From Pseudaquabacterium inlustre (GTDB lineage Bacteria > Pseudomonadota > Gammaproteobacteria > Burkholderiales > Burkholderiaceae_C): a DNA stretch of 64,000 nucleotides. Positions 35,004 through 43,065 of the stretch are shown one piece after another. A program made the translations under genes and the position numbers. The notes below the pieces were generated by a model. It ran no database searches. It was not told the DNA's origin and worked only from the letters and a program-made list of their open reading frames with translations. Position 1 is the first letter of the stretch. Every line of letters starts with the position of its first letter. The stretch lies in contig NZ_JBBUTH010000011.1 in assembly GCF_038066595.1 (NCBI RefSeq), forward strand, positions 471,691-535,690, in the 5' to 3' direction.

Positions 35004-35053
35004 TCGGTGGTTGCTGGGTTGCGCTGGGATCCTGCAACGACCTTGCAATGAAA

Positions 35054-35075
35054 AACGCCGCCCGAGGGCGGCGTT
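35054..35075 (-). terminator. Intrinsic terminator of ompW
   Basis: AACGCCGCC and GGCGGCGTT form a 9-bp stem around a 4-base loop, and on the minus strand the stem is followed by TTTTT. It lies 43 bases after the ompW stop codon. On the plus strand the following TTCTTC is weaker but may also serve the cyclo-ligase gene. Confidence 0.85.
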
Positions 35076-35117
35076 CTTCATCGTCGGCCGTGTCTCGTGT
35101 CTGAACGCGTCAGCGCA

Positions 35118-35720
35118 TCAGAAGCGCTTGCCGAAGCCCACGCCGACCAGCAGCGGATCGACCTTGAACTTGCCCTTGTCGGCGCCGCTCAGGTAGACGT
35201 TGGTGCCGATTTGCACCTTCTTCACGTCGACGTTGAGCAGCCAGCCGCCGCCGACTGGCACGTCCACGCCAACCTGGGCGGCCAGGCCCCAGCTGTTGTG
35301 CTTCAGGCCGCCCGTGCCGTTGAGGATGTTGACGGCCGAGATGTTGGTGTAGTTGACACCGGCGCCCACGTACGGACGGAAGCCGTTCAGGCCGGTGAAG
35401 TGGTACTGCAGCGTCAGCGTCGGGGGCAGGTGCTTGAAGCTGCCGATCTCGGCGCCGTTCAGGTAGACGGTCTGCTTTTGCGGGTAGGTCAGGATCAGCT
35501 CAGCCGCCAGGTTGGGCGAGAAGAAGTAGCTCAGGTCCACTTCAGGGATGGTCTTGTCGTTGATCGTCAGACCCAGGTTGGTGCCGTCCTTGTTGGCCGA
35601 ATCCAGGTGCACGGCGCGGGCGCGCACGATGAAGTTGCCGGTGTCCTGGGCTTGCACGGGCAGGGCGCACACGGCGGCGGCTGCGGCGGCGATGGCGATC
35701 AGGGAGCGGATGGCGGTCAT
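35118..35720 (-). CDS. ompW: OmpW family outer membrane protein
   Basis: Predicted 8-stranded outer-membrane beta barrel of 200 residues that may pass small hydrophobic molecules. The ATG at 35720 has GAGGAAAGAG upstream. The signal peptide (LIAIAAAAAAVCALPVQA) precedes QDTGNFIVRARAVHLDSA. Typical segments are IPEVDLSYFFSPNLAAELIL, LPPTLTLQYHF, FRPYVGAGVNYT and the C-terminal VDPLLVGVGFGKRF ending in the aromatic residue needed for barrel assembly. It is divergent from the liu operon; a terminator follows it. Confidence 0.94.
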   Translation of the reverse strand: MTAIRSLIAIAAAAAAVCALPVQAQDTGNFIVRARAVHLDSANKDGTNLGLTINDKTIPEVDLSYFFSPNLAAELILTYPQKQTVYLNGAEIGSFKHLPPTLTLQYHFTGLNGFRPYVGAGVNYTNISAVNILNGTGGLKHNSWGLAAQVGVDVPVGGGWLLNVDVKKVQIGTNVYLSGADKGKFKVDPLLVGVGFGKRF

Positions 35721-35857
35721 GGTCTCTTTCCTCAGGGTTGCAAACAGCCAGGCCCTCTTCGCATCGGGCCCGTGAACGCATTGCACGACGGGCCGCGGCG
35801 CCGCGGATTGGCCCAGCGCAAGCCCGCGGCCGCCCGGCGCGGGCGCTGACTCAGGGT

Positions 35858-35871
35858 TTGACCTGAGGCAA
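35858..35871 (-). promoter_or_regulatory. FNR-like box upstream of ompW
   Basis: On the minus strand TTGCC-N4-GTCAA, one base off the TTGAC-N4-GTCAA form found before the uspA gene here. It is 138 bases before the ompW start. ompW genes are often oxygen-regulated, which makes it plausible; strength is low. Confidence 0.3.
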
Positions 35872-35938
35872 ATGCGGGTGATGCGGCGGCGCAACATCGG
35901 CGTTGACGCGGGCCACCGCATGCCGGGGTTGCGCTCAA

Positions 35939-35968
35939 TTGACGTTTACGTAAACGTCACTTGATAAT
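35939..35968 (+). promoter_or_regulatory. liu operon promoter with palindromic operator
   Basis: TTGACG (35939-35944) and GATAAT (35963-35968) are separated by 18 bases, a good sigma-70 promoter. Overlapping the -35 box and filling most of the spacer is TGACGTTTACGTAAACGTCA (35940-35959), a perfect 20-bp palindrome. Operators of leucine-catabolism regulators (LiuR, MerR family; LiuQ, TetR family) are similar ACGT-containing palindromes. An operator within the spacer suits a MerR-type activator. No such regulator gene is in the window. Confidence 0.7.
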
Positions 35969-36022
35969 CCCGCCGCACACTCGAACCCACCCCGCATCCA
36001 GACCGCAAGCGCCGGAGACCGC

Positions 36023-37657
36023 ATGGCCGTTCTGCAGAGCAAGTTGAACCCCCGCTCGCAAGAGTTCCGCAGCAATGCCCAGGCCATGCAGGCCCTGGTG
36101 GACGACCTGAACGCCCGGCTGGCGAAGATCGCCGAGGGCGGTGGCGCCGATGCGCGCGCCAAGCACCTGTCGCGCGGCAAGCTGCTGCCGCGCGAGCGCG
36201 TGGAGCGCCTGCTCGACCCCGACACGCCGTTCCTCGAGATCGCGCCGCTGGCCGCACTCGGCATGTACCCCGAGAAGGATGGCCAGGGCGGCACGCGCGA
36301 CGCCGCGCCCAGCGCCGGCATGATCGCCGGCATCGGCCGCGTGGCCGGGGTGGACTGCGTGATCGTGTGCAACGATGCCACCGTCAAGGGCGGCACCTAC
36401 TACCCGGTGACGGTGAAGAAGCACCTGCGCGCGCAGGAGATCGCGGCGCAGAACAACCTGCCCTGCATCTACCTGGTGGATTCCGGCGGCGCCAACCTGC
36501 CCAACCAGGACGAGGTGTTCCCCGACCGCGAGCACTTCGGCCGCATCTTCTTCAACCAGGCCAACATGAGTGCGGCCGGCATCCCGCAGATCGCCGTGGT
36601 GATGGGCAGCTGCACGGCCGGCGGCGCGTACGTGCCGGCGATGAGCGACGAGACCATCATCGTCAAGAACCAGGGCACCATCTTCCTGGGCGGCCCGCCG
36701 CTGGTGAAGGCTGCCACCGGCGAGGTGGTCAGCGCCGAAGACCTGGGCGGCGGCGACGTGCACACGCGGCTCTCGGGCGTGGCCGACCACCTGGCCGAGA
36801 GCGACCTGCATGCGCTGGCGCTGGCGCGCCAGAGCGTGGGCCGGCTCAACCGCATCAAGCCGCAGCCGCTGGCCACCGTGCCGCCCAAGCCACCGCGCTT
36901 CGCGCCGGAAGAGCTGCATGGCGTGATCCCCACCGACACGCGAAAGCCCTTCGACGTGCGCGAGGTCATCGCCCGCGTGGTGGATGACAGTGCCTTCGAC
37001 GAGTTCAAGGCCCGCTACGGCAGCACGCTGGTCTGCGGCTTCGCCCACATCGAGGGCATGCCGGTGGGCATCGTGGCCAACAACGGCATCCTGTTCGCCG
37101 AGAGCGCCAACAAGGGCGCGCACTTCATCGAGCTGTGCTGCCAGCGCAAGGTGCCGCTGGTGTTCCTGCAGAACATCACCGGCTTCATGGTCGGCCGCAA
37201 ATACGAGAACGACGGCATCGCCCGCGCCGGCGCCAAGATGGTGACGGCCGTGGCCTGTGCCCAGGTGCCCAAGTTCACGGTCATCATCGGCGGCAGCTTC
37301 GGCGCCGGCAACTACGGCATGTGCGGCCGCGCCTACAGCCCACGCATGCTGTGGATGTGGCCCAACGCGCGCATCAGCGTGATGGGCGGCGAGCAGGCCG
37401 CCAGCGTGCTGGCCACGGTCAAGCGCGATGGCATCGAGGCCAAGGGCGGCCAGTGGAGCGCCGACGAGGAAGAAGCCTTCAAGGCCCCCATCCGCCAGCA
37501 GTACGAGGTGCAGGGCCACCCGTACTACGCCAGTGCCCGGCTGTGGGACGACGGTGTGATCGATCCCGCCGACACGCGCCGCGTGCTGGCGCTGGGCCTG
37601 AGCGCGGCGCTGAACGCGCCGATTCCGGAGACGAAGTTCGGCGTCTTCCGCATGTGA
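36023..37657 (+). CDS. liuB: Methylcrotonyl-CoA carboxylase beta subunit
   Basis: Carboxyltransferase subunit that moves CO2 from biotin to 3-methylcrotonyl-CoA in leucine degradation. The 544-residue length and the segments LVDSGGANLPNQDEVFPDRE, GSCTAGGAYVPAMSDE, GGPPLVKAATGEVVSAEDLG, FLQNITGFMVGRKYE and MGGEQAASVLATVKRDG are typical of MCC beta rather than propionyl-CoA carboxylase. It is the first gene of the operon, 55 bases after the promoter. The isovaleryl-CoA dehydrogenase gene (liuA) usually found beside it is absent. Confidence 0.94.
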   Translation: MAVLQSKLNPRSQEFRSNAQAMQALVDDLNARLAKIAEGGGADARAKHLSRGKLLPRERVERLLDPDTPFLEIAPLAALGMYPEKDGQGGTRDAAPSAGMIAGIGRVAGVDCVIVCNDATVKGGTYYPVTVKKHLRAQEIAAQNNLPCIYLVDSGGANLPNQDEVFPDREHFGRIFFNQANMSAAGIPQIAVVMGSCTAGGAYVPAMSDETIIVKNQGTIFLGGPPLVKAATGEVVSAEDLGGGDVHTRLSGVADHLAESDLHALALARQSVGRLNRIKPQPLATVPPKPPRFAPEELHGVIPTDTRKPFDVREVIARVVDDSAFDEFKARYGSTLVCGFAHIEGMPVGIVANNGILFAESANKGAHFIELCCQRKVPLVFLQNITGFMVGRKYENDGIARAGAKMVTAVACAQVPKFTVIIGGSFGAGNYGMCGRAYSPRMLWMWPNARISVMGGEQAASVLATVKRDGIEAKGGQWSADEEEAFKAPIRQQYEVQGHPYYASARLWDDGVIDPADTRRVLALGLSAALNAPIPETKFGVFRM

Positions 37658-37717
37658 GGCCGCGATGGGCGCAGGAACCATGCCAGCGCCTCCATCCCCC
37701 GCCCCCCGGCTGCTGCC

Positions 37718-38710
37718 ATGAACCCGTCCGCCCGCTTCAATCTGCGTCCGCTGCAGGCCTCCGACTCGCTGGCCGAACTGACCGCGCTGCTGCACCGCGC
37801 CTATGCGCCATTGGGCGCGGCCGGCATGAACTTCACCGCCGTGCACCAGACCGAGGCCCAGACCGCCGAGCGCGTGCGCCACGGCCATTGCCTGGTGGCC
37901 GAGCGCGACGGGCGGCTGATCGGCACCGTCACCGTCAACGGCGCCTTCGATCCCAACATCCAGGCCTGGGCGCGGGCCACGCCCTGGTTCTACCGCGCCG
38001 ACGTGGCGCACTTCCACCAGTTCGCCGTGGCGCCCGAGGTGCAGGGCGAGGGCATCGGCAGCGCGCTGCTGGCCGGGGCCGAGGCCTGGGCGCGCAACCA
38101 CGGCCACGCCGCGCTGGCACTGGACACGGCGGTGCCGGCCACCGCGCTGCGTCAGCGTTATGCGCGGGCCGGCTTCGACGTGGTGGACGAGGTGCATTGG
38201 GGCGGCAAGACCTACCGCAGCGTGGTGATGCTCAAGCCGCTGGCCTTCGACGGTCGCGGCCAGGCCCTGCCGGTGCCGTCGCTCACCGACGCGCAGCACC
38301 ATGCCGCGCTGGTGCGCTGCTGGTGGGCCCATGTGCAGGCGCGCGACTGGCCCGCTGCCCGCCACCTGCTGGCCGACGATGCCCAGCTGCACTGGCCGGC
38401 CAGCGGCGAGTGGCTGCTGGACGCCGACGCCATCGTCAAGGTGCAGGCCATCTACCCCGAGGGCTGGCGCATCACCGTGCTGGAGGTGACGCCGATGTGC
38501 GACGGCCGCGTGCACTCGTGGGTGCGCGTGGACCAGGGCGAGACCACCTTCTTCGCGCACACGCTGTGGCGCTTGGCCGGTGACGCCGATGCGCGCCCGT
38601 GCATCGCCGGCGCCAGCGAGACCTGGGCCACTGCCGAGGCCCCGCCGGCCTGGCGCACCGCCGAGGCCCTCGGGGCCTACCGGCGCGAACCCTGGCCGCG
38701 GGGGGCGTGA
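37718..38710 (+). CDS. GNAT acetyltransferase fused to an NTF2-like domain
   Basis: 330-residue two-domain protein. Residues about 6-170 are a GNAT fold with LVAERDGRLIGTVTVNG, the acetyl-CoA site FAVAPEVQGEGIGSALLAG and LRQRYARAGFDVVDEV. Residues about 185-310 resemble an NTF2/SnoaL-like fold (ALVRCWWAHVQARDWPAARH, LLADDAQLHWPASGEW). Its stop overlaps the next gene (TGATG), placing it in the liu operon, but no step in leucine breakdown needs it. Substrate unknown; it might act on an amino compound or simply hitchhike. Confidence 0.8.
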   Translation: MNPSARFNLRPLQASDSLAELTALLHRAYAPLGAAGMNFTAVHQTEAQTAERVRHGHCLVAERDGRLIGTVTVNGAFDPNIQAWARATPWFYRADVAHFHQFAVAPEVQGEGIGSALLAGAEAWARNHGHAALALDTAVPATALRQRYARAGFDVVDEVHWGGKTYRSVVMLKPLAFDGRGQALPVPSLTDAQHHAALVRCWWAHVQARDWPAARHLLADDAQLHWPASGEWLLDADAIVKVQAIYPEGWRITVLEVTPMCDGRVHSWVRVDQGETTFFAHTLWRLAGDADARPCIAGASETWATAEAPPAWRTAEALGAYRREPWPRGA

Positions 38711-39633
38711 TGCACCGTCTGTCACCGCAGGCATTCCGCGCGGCGCGGGCCCCAGGACGCATCGCCCGGGGGCTGCTGGCCGGCGTGCTGGCGTGCGTGG
38801 CGCAGGCGGTGCCGGCCGCGCTGTCCGAGCAGGTGCTGCAGGTGCCGGTCAGCGTGGTGGACGCCTGGGGCAAGGCGGTGGAGCAGCCCATCACGGTGAC
38901 GCTGTTCCACGAGGCGGCGGCCCGCGCGCCACGGCCGCTGCTGCTGCTCAACCATGGGCGCGCGCCCAAGGCCGCCGACCGGGCCGCGATGGGCCGTGCG
39001 CGCTACAGCGCCGTGGTGCCCTGGCTGGTGGCGCAGGGCTTCACCGTGGCCGTGCCCACGCGCATTGGCTACGGCGTGAGCGGCGGACCGGACGTCGAGG
39101 ATTCCGGTGCGGCCTGCGACCGCAAGAACTACCCGCCCGGCTACCGCGCGGCGGCCACCCAGACCCTGGCCGTGGTGCAGGCGCTGCAGGACCGGCCCGA
39201 GGTGCAGCCCGGCCGCACCGTGGTGATGGGCCAGAGCTACGGTGGCGCCACCGCGGTGGCCGTGGCCGCGCTGAACCCGCCCGGCGTGGTGGCGGCGATC
39301 AACGTCGCCGGCGGCGGGGGCGGCAACCCGGAGACCCAGCCGCAGCGGCCTTGCGCGACGCCGCAGCTCGAGCGCCTGTTCGCCGAGTACGGCCGCACGG
39401 CGCGGCTGCCGATGCTGTGGATCTACACCGAGAACGACCAGTTCTTCGGCCCCGCCTACCCGCGCGCCTGGTTCGCCGCCTTCCGCGAGGCCGGCGGCCG
39501 CGCCGAGTTCACCCAGTTCCCGCCCCACGGCGACGACGGCCACAGCCTGTTCACGCGCTTTCCCAAGGTGTGGCAGCCGCGCGTGGCCGAGTTCCTGCGA
39601 CAGCAGGGCTTCGAGATTCCGGAGACCCCATGA
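38710..39633 (+). CDS. Exported alpha/beta hydrolase, dienelactone hydrolase-like
   Basis: 307-residue predicted periplasmic serine hydrolase. A signal peptide (RGLLAGVLACVAQAVPA) is followed by an alpha/beta hydrolase core: LLLLNHGRAPK (oxyanion region), nucleophile motif VMGQSYGGATAVA, acid in TENDQFFG and His in HGDDGHSLF. It overlaps its neighbours on both sides (TGATG, ATGA), so is in the liu operon. Possibly releases an acid or alcohol that feeds the pathway; substrate unknown. Confidence 0.83.
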   Translation: MHRLSPQAFRAARAPGRIARGLLAGVLACVAQAVPAALSEQVLQVPVSVVDAWGKAVEQPITVTLFHEAAARAPRPLLLLNHGRAPKAADRAAMGRARYSAVVPWLVAQGFTVAVPTRIGYGVSGGPDVEDSGAACDRKNYPPGYRAAATQTLAVVQALQDRPEVQPGRTVVMGQSYGGATAVAVAALNPPGVVAAINVAGGGGGNPETQPQRPCATPQLERLFAEYGRTARLPMLWIYTENDQFFGPAYPRAWFAAFREAGGRAEFTQFPPHGDDGHSLFTRFPKVWQPRVAEFLRQQGFEIPETP

Positions 39634-40427
39634 GCACCACCCTCGACATCCAGCGCAGCGGCCCGAACGGCGCCGTGGCCCGTGTGTTCCTCAACCGCCC
39701 CGAGGTGCGCAACGCTTTCAACAGCGACGTGATCGCCGAACTCACCGCGGCCTTCGCCACACTGGGCGCCGACGACAGCGTGCGCGCCATCGTGCTGGGC
39801 GGCCATGGCAAGGCCTTCTGCGCCGGCGGCGACCTGAACTGGATGCGCGCCATGGCCGACTACAGCTGGGAGCAGAACCGCGTCGACGCCCAGGCGCTGG
39901 CCGACATGCTGTTCACGATCTACACCTGCCCCCAGCCGGTGATCGGCCGCCTGCACGGCGACTGTTATGCCGGCGGCCTGGGCCTGGCCGCGGCGTGCGA
40001 TGTGCTGGTGGCCGCCGAGGGCATGCACTTCTGCCTGTCCGAGGCCAAGGTGGGCCTGCTGCCGGCCACGATCAGCCCCTACGTGATCCGCGCGCTCGGC
40101 GAGCAGGCCTCGCGCCGCTACTTCGTCACGGCCGAGCGCTTCTCGGCCGCCACCGCGCACCGCCTGGGCTTCGTGCAGGTGCTGGCCGATCCGGCGGCGA
40201 TCGACGCCGAGGTCGATGCGATCACGGCCGCGCTGCTGGCCAACGGCCCGGCCGCCGTGGCCGCCAGCAAGCGCCTGGTGCAGGACGTGGCCGGCCAGCC
40301 CCTGACGGCCGCGCTGCGCGACGACACCGCCCGGCGCATCGCCGACATCCGCGCCAGTGCCGAGGGCAAGGAGGGCATCTCGGCCTTCCTGGGCAAGCGC
40401 GACCCCGCGTGGAAGACCGGCGCCTGA
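39630..40427 (+). CDS. liuC: Methylglutaconyl-CoA hydratase (enoyl-CoA hydratase family)
   Basis: Crotonase-fold enzyme that hydrates 3-methylglutaconyl-CoA to HMG-CoA. The 265-residue product has LNRPEVRNAFNSDVIAELT, GGHGKAFCAGGDLNWMR (oxyanion hole) and LSEAKVGLLPATISPYVIRA, the last being characteristic of the methylglutaconyl-CoA hydratase group with the catalytic Glu. Position between liuB and liuD supports this. Overlaps the hydrolase gene by 4 bases. Confidence 0.92.
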   Translation: MSTTLDIQRSGPNGAVARVFLNRPEVRNAFNSDVIAELTAAFATLGADDSVRAIVLGGHGKAFCAGGDLNWMRAMADYSWEQNRVDAQALADMLFTIYTCPQPVIGRLHGDCYAGGLGLAAACDVLVAAEGMHFCLSEAKVGLLPATISPYVIRALGEQASRRYFVTAERFSAATAHRLGFVQVLADPAAIDAEVDAITAALLANGPAAVAASKRLVQDVAGQPLTAALRDDTARRIADIRASAEGKEGISAFLGKRDPAWKTGA

Positions 40428-40444
40428 GAGATCAAGGAGACACC

Positions 40445-42442
40445 ATGTTCAAGAAGATCCTGATCGCCAACCGCGGCGAGATCGCCTGCCGAGTGGCTGC
40501 CACCGCGCGCCGCCTGGGCATCCGCACCGTGGCCGTGTACTCCGAGGCCGACGCCCAGGCCCGCCATGTGCTGGCCTGTGACGAGGCGGTGGCCATCGGC
40601 GGTCCGGCCCCGCGTGACAGCTACCTGCGCGCCGATGTGATCCTGGCCGCCGCGCGCGCCACCGGCGCCCAGGCCGTGCACCCGGGCTACGGCTTCCTGT
40701 CCGAGAACGAAGGCTTCGCCCAGGCCTGCGCCGACGCCGGCATCGCCTTCATCGGCCCGCCGCCCTCGGCCATCGCCGCCATGGGCAGCAAGAGCGCGGC
40801 CAAGGCGCTGATGGAGAAGGCCGGCGTGCCGCTGGTGCCCGGCTACCACGGCGCCGACAACGACCCCGCGCTGCTGGCCGCCGAGGCTGCGCGCATCGGC
40901 TATCCGGTGCTGATCAAGGCCAGCGCGGGCGGTGGTGGCAAGGGCATGCGCCGCGTGGATGCGCCGGAAGACTTTGCCGCCGCGCTGGCCAGCTGCCAGC
41001 GCGAGGCACAGGCCAGCTTCGGCGATGCGCATGTGCTGATCGAGCGTTATGTGCTGCGGCCGCGGCACATCGAGATCCAGGTGTTTGCCGACGCGCAGGG
41101 CCAAGCCATCCACCTGGGCGAGCGCGACTGCTCGGTGCAGCGCCGGCACCAGAAGGTGCTGGAGGAATCACCCGCGCCGGGCCTGAGCGCCGCGCGCCGC
41201 GCTGAGATGGGCGCTGCCGCCGTGGCCGCGGCCCAGGCCGTGGGCTATGTGGGCGCCGGCACGGTGGAGTTCATCGCGGAAGAAGTGGACGACGGCGACA
41301 TCCGCTTCTACTTCATGGAAATGAACACCCGGCTGCAGGTGGAGCACCCGGTCACCGAGGCCGTCACCGGGCTCGACCTGGTGGAGTGGCAGCTGCGCGT
41401 GGCCGCCGGCCAGCCGCTGCCGTTGGCGCAGGACCAGGTGCGCATGGCCGGCCACGCCATCGAGGCCCGCATCTGCGCCGAGAACCCCGACGGCGGCTTC
41501 CTGCCGGCCACCGGCAGCCTGGACGTGCTGCGCTGGCCCGAGCATGTGGCTTTCGAGCGCGGTGCCGTGCGCGTGGATGCCGGCGTGCGCGAGGGCGATG
41601 CCATCAGCCCGCACTACGACTCGATGATCGCCAAGCTGATCGTCTGGGGCGACAACCGCGCCCAGGCGCTGGCGCGGCTGGATGCCGCGCTGCAGGCCAC
41701 GCGCATCGTGGGCCTGGCCACCAACGTGGCCTTCCTGCGCCGCGTGGTGAACAGCAACGCGTTTGCCACCGCCGATCTGGACACCGCGCTGATCGAGCGC
41801 GAGCGCGCCGTGCTGCTCGACCAGCCGCCGCTGCCGCTGCACATTGCCGCGGCCGGTGTGGTGGCGCACAGCCTGGCCGAGGAGGCCGCGCTGGAGGGCG
41901 CCGACCCGTTCAGCCGCCGCGACGGCTGGCGCCTGCACGGTGGCGCGCGCCGCCACGTCGACCTGGAGGTGGACGGCCAGATGCACAGCGTGGCGCTGGC
42001 GCGCCACCACGACGGCCAGTGCGAGCTGCAGATCGGCGACCAGCACTGGCCCATCACGGTGCGCGCGCTGGGCGGCGCGCTGCATGACCTGACGCTGGGT
42101 GAGCGCCGGCTGCGGCTGGAGGTGTTCAAGCACGGCGAGCGCGTGGCCGTGTTCGGGCCCGAGGGCAGTGCGGTGCTGCGCGAGGTGGATGCCATCGCCC
42201 ATGCCGGCGATGCCGCGGGCGAGGGCGGCCGGCTCACCGCGCCGATGCCCGGCAAGGTGGTGGCCTTCCTGGCGGCGGCCGGCGACAGCGTGGCCAAGGG
42301 CCAGCCGCTGGCGGTGATGGAGGCCATGAAGATGGAGCACACGCTGACCGCGCCGCGCGACGGCGTGGTGGCTGAACTGCTCTACGGCGTGGGCGACCAG
42401 GTGGCCGAGGGTGGCGAGCTGTTGCGGCTTGAACCCGTGTGA
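40445..42442 (+). CDS. liuD: Methylcrotonyl-CoA carboxylase alpha subunit
   Basis: Biotin carboxylase subunit of MCC, 665 residues. AGGAG precedes the ATG. Biotin carboxylase domain (residues 1-450): FKKILIANRGEIACRV, HPGYGFLSENEGFA, KASAGGGGKGMRRV and EMNTRLQVEHPVTEAVTGLD. A linking BT-like domain follows, then a C-terminal biotinyl domain with VMEAMKMEHTLTAP, the biotinylated Lys near residue 628. It works with LiuB. Confidence 0.96.
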   Translation: MFKKILIANRGEIACRVAATARRLGIRTVAVYSEADAQARHVLACDEAVAIGGPAPRDSYLRADVILAAARATGAQAVHPGYGFLSENEGFAQACADAGIAFIGPPPSAIAAMGSKSAAKALMEKAGVPLVPGYHGADNDPALLAAEAARIGYPVLIKASAGGGGKGMRRVDAPEDFAAALASCQREAQASFGDAHVLIERYVLRPRHIEIQVFADAQGQAIHLGERDCSVQRRHQKVLEESPAPGLSAARRAEMGAAAVAAAQAVGYVGAGTVEFIAEEVDDGDIRFYFMEMNTRLQVEHPVTEAVTGLDLVEWQLRVAAGQPLPLAQDQVRMAGHAIEARICAENPDGGFLPATGSLDVLRWPEHVAFERGAVRVDAGVREGDAISPHYDSMIAKLIVWGDNRAQALARLDAALQATRIVGLATNVAFLRRVVNSNAFATADLDTALIERERAVLLDQPPLPLHIAAAGVVAHSLAEEAALEGADPFSRRDGWRLHGGARRHVDLEVDGQMHSVALARHHDGQCELQIGDQHWPITVRALGGALHDLTLGERRLRLEVFKHGERVAVFGPEGSAVLREVDAIAHAGDAAGEGGRLTAPMPGKVVAFLAAAGDSVAKGQPLAVMEAMKMEHTLTAPRDGVVAELLYGVGDQVAEGGELLRLEPV

Positions 42443-42448
42443 CTTTCA

Positions 42449-42484
42449 GCGCCCGGCCTCGCGGATGCGCGATGTCGGGTGCGC
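42449..42484. repeat. Partial copy C of the structured repeat
   Basis: Contains CCCGGCCTCGCGGAT and CGCGA as in copy B (56836) but the following arm differs. It is an imperfect hairpin and again lies between convergent genes, 6 bases after liuD and 4 before the stop of the opposing gene. Confidence 0.45.
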
Positions 42485-42488
42485 CAGC

Positions 42489-42902
42489 TCACTCTTTGCG
42501 CCAGCGCCCCAGCCAGCTGCGGCGCCGCTCGACCGGCGGCTCGGTGCGGCTGTCGTCGCGGCCACGCGGGTCCAGCGGCAGCACCGGCGGCTGGGTCAGG
42601 CCGAAGCCCGAGGTGTCGCGGGCCCAGTCGTTGGGCTGCATGGCGTGACCGGGCGGTGCGGGGGGATCGGCCGGGCCCAGGGCGGCGGGGGCCGGCTGGC
42701 GCGCGGTCAGGTCGCGGAACAGCGCGGCCAGCGCCATCAGTTCGCTGCCCACGCAGGCGTCGCACACCAGCAGCACGTCGCGGGCATAGCGCGCGTCGCC
42801 CAGCAGGCGCTCGATCTGGATGCCATGGCCGATCTCGCCGAGCAGCAGGTCGTGGATGCGCTGCGCGATCTGCAGGCGGCTCAGGGGGCTGGACAAGGGC
42901 AT
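42489..42902 (-). CDS. Conserved hypothetical protein opposing the liu operon
   Basis: 137 residues from the ATG at 42902, chosen because the segment from SPLSRLQIAQRIHDLLLGEI onward looks like the conserved part; ATGs at 42944 and 42977 are alternatives. The first 70 residues are helical with LLGDARYARDVLLVCDACVG; the rest is Pro-rich, with DWARDTSGFGLTQPPV, and ends in a basic Trp-rich tail RRSWLGRWRKE. I associate similar sequences with Burkholderiales hypothetical proteins but know of no function. No signal peptide. It separates liuD and liuE, on the other strand. Confidence 0.65.
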   Translation of the reverse strand: MPLSSPLSRLQIAQRIHDLLLGEIGHGIQIERLLGDARYARDVLLVCDACVGSELMALAALFRDLTARQPAPAALGPADPPAPPGHAMQPNDWARDTSGFGLTQPPVLPLDPRGRDDSRTEPPVERRRSWLGRWRKE

Positions 42903-43035
42903 CTCCGGGGCGGGGCCAGGCGGCGGCGCCGGGCATGGGCCCATCGTACGCGGCTGGGCTGCGGCCTCCATCCCCAACCCGTCGGGCGCGGGCCGGGCCA
43001 GCGCCCTGGTGTCCTGTCGGTCACCGTGCGCTGGC

Positions 43036-43041
43036 TATAGT
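43036..43041 (+). promoter_or_regulatory. Candidate -10 box of liuE
   Basis: TATAGT 24 bases before the liuE ATG, with CTGTCG (43013-43018) at 17-base spacing as a weak -35. This fits a separate transcript for liuE and followers, since an opposing gene separates them from liuD. Confidence 0.45.
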
Positions 43042-43065
43042 GACGTCTGTTCAAAGAGGATTGCG

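Noticed and set aside
35957..38734. Long minus-strand open frame (925 codons) under liuB and the GNAT gene
   Set aside because: Shadow frame with no recognisable motifs; the plus strand holds a conserved carboxylase.
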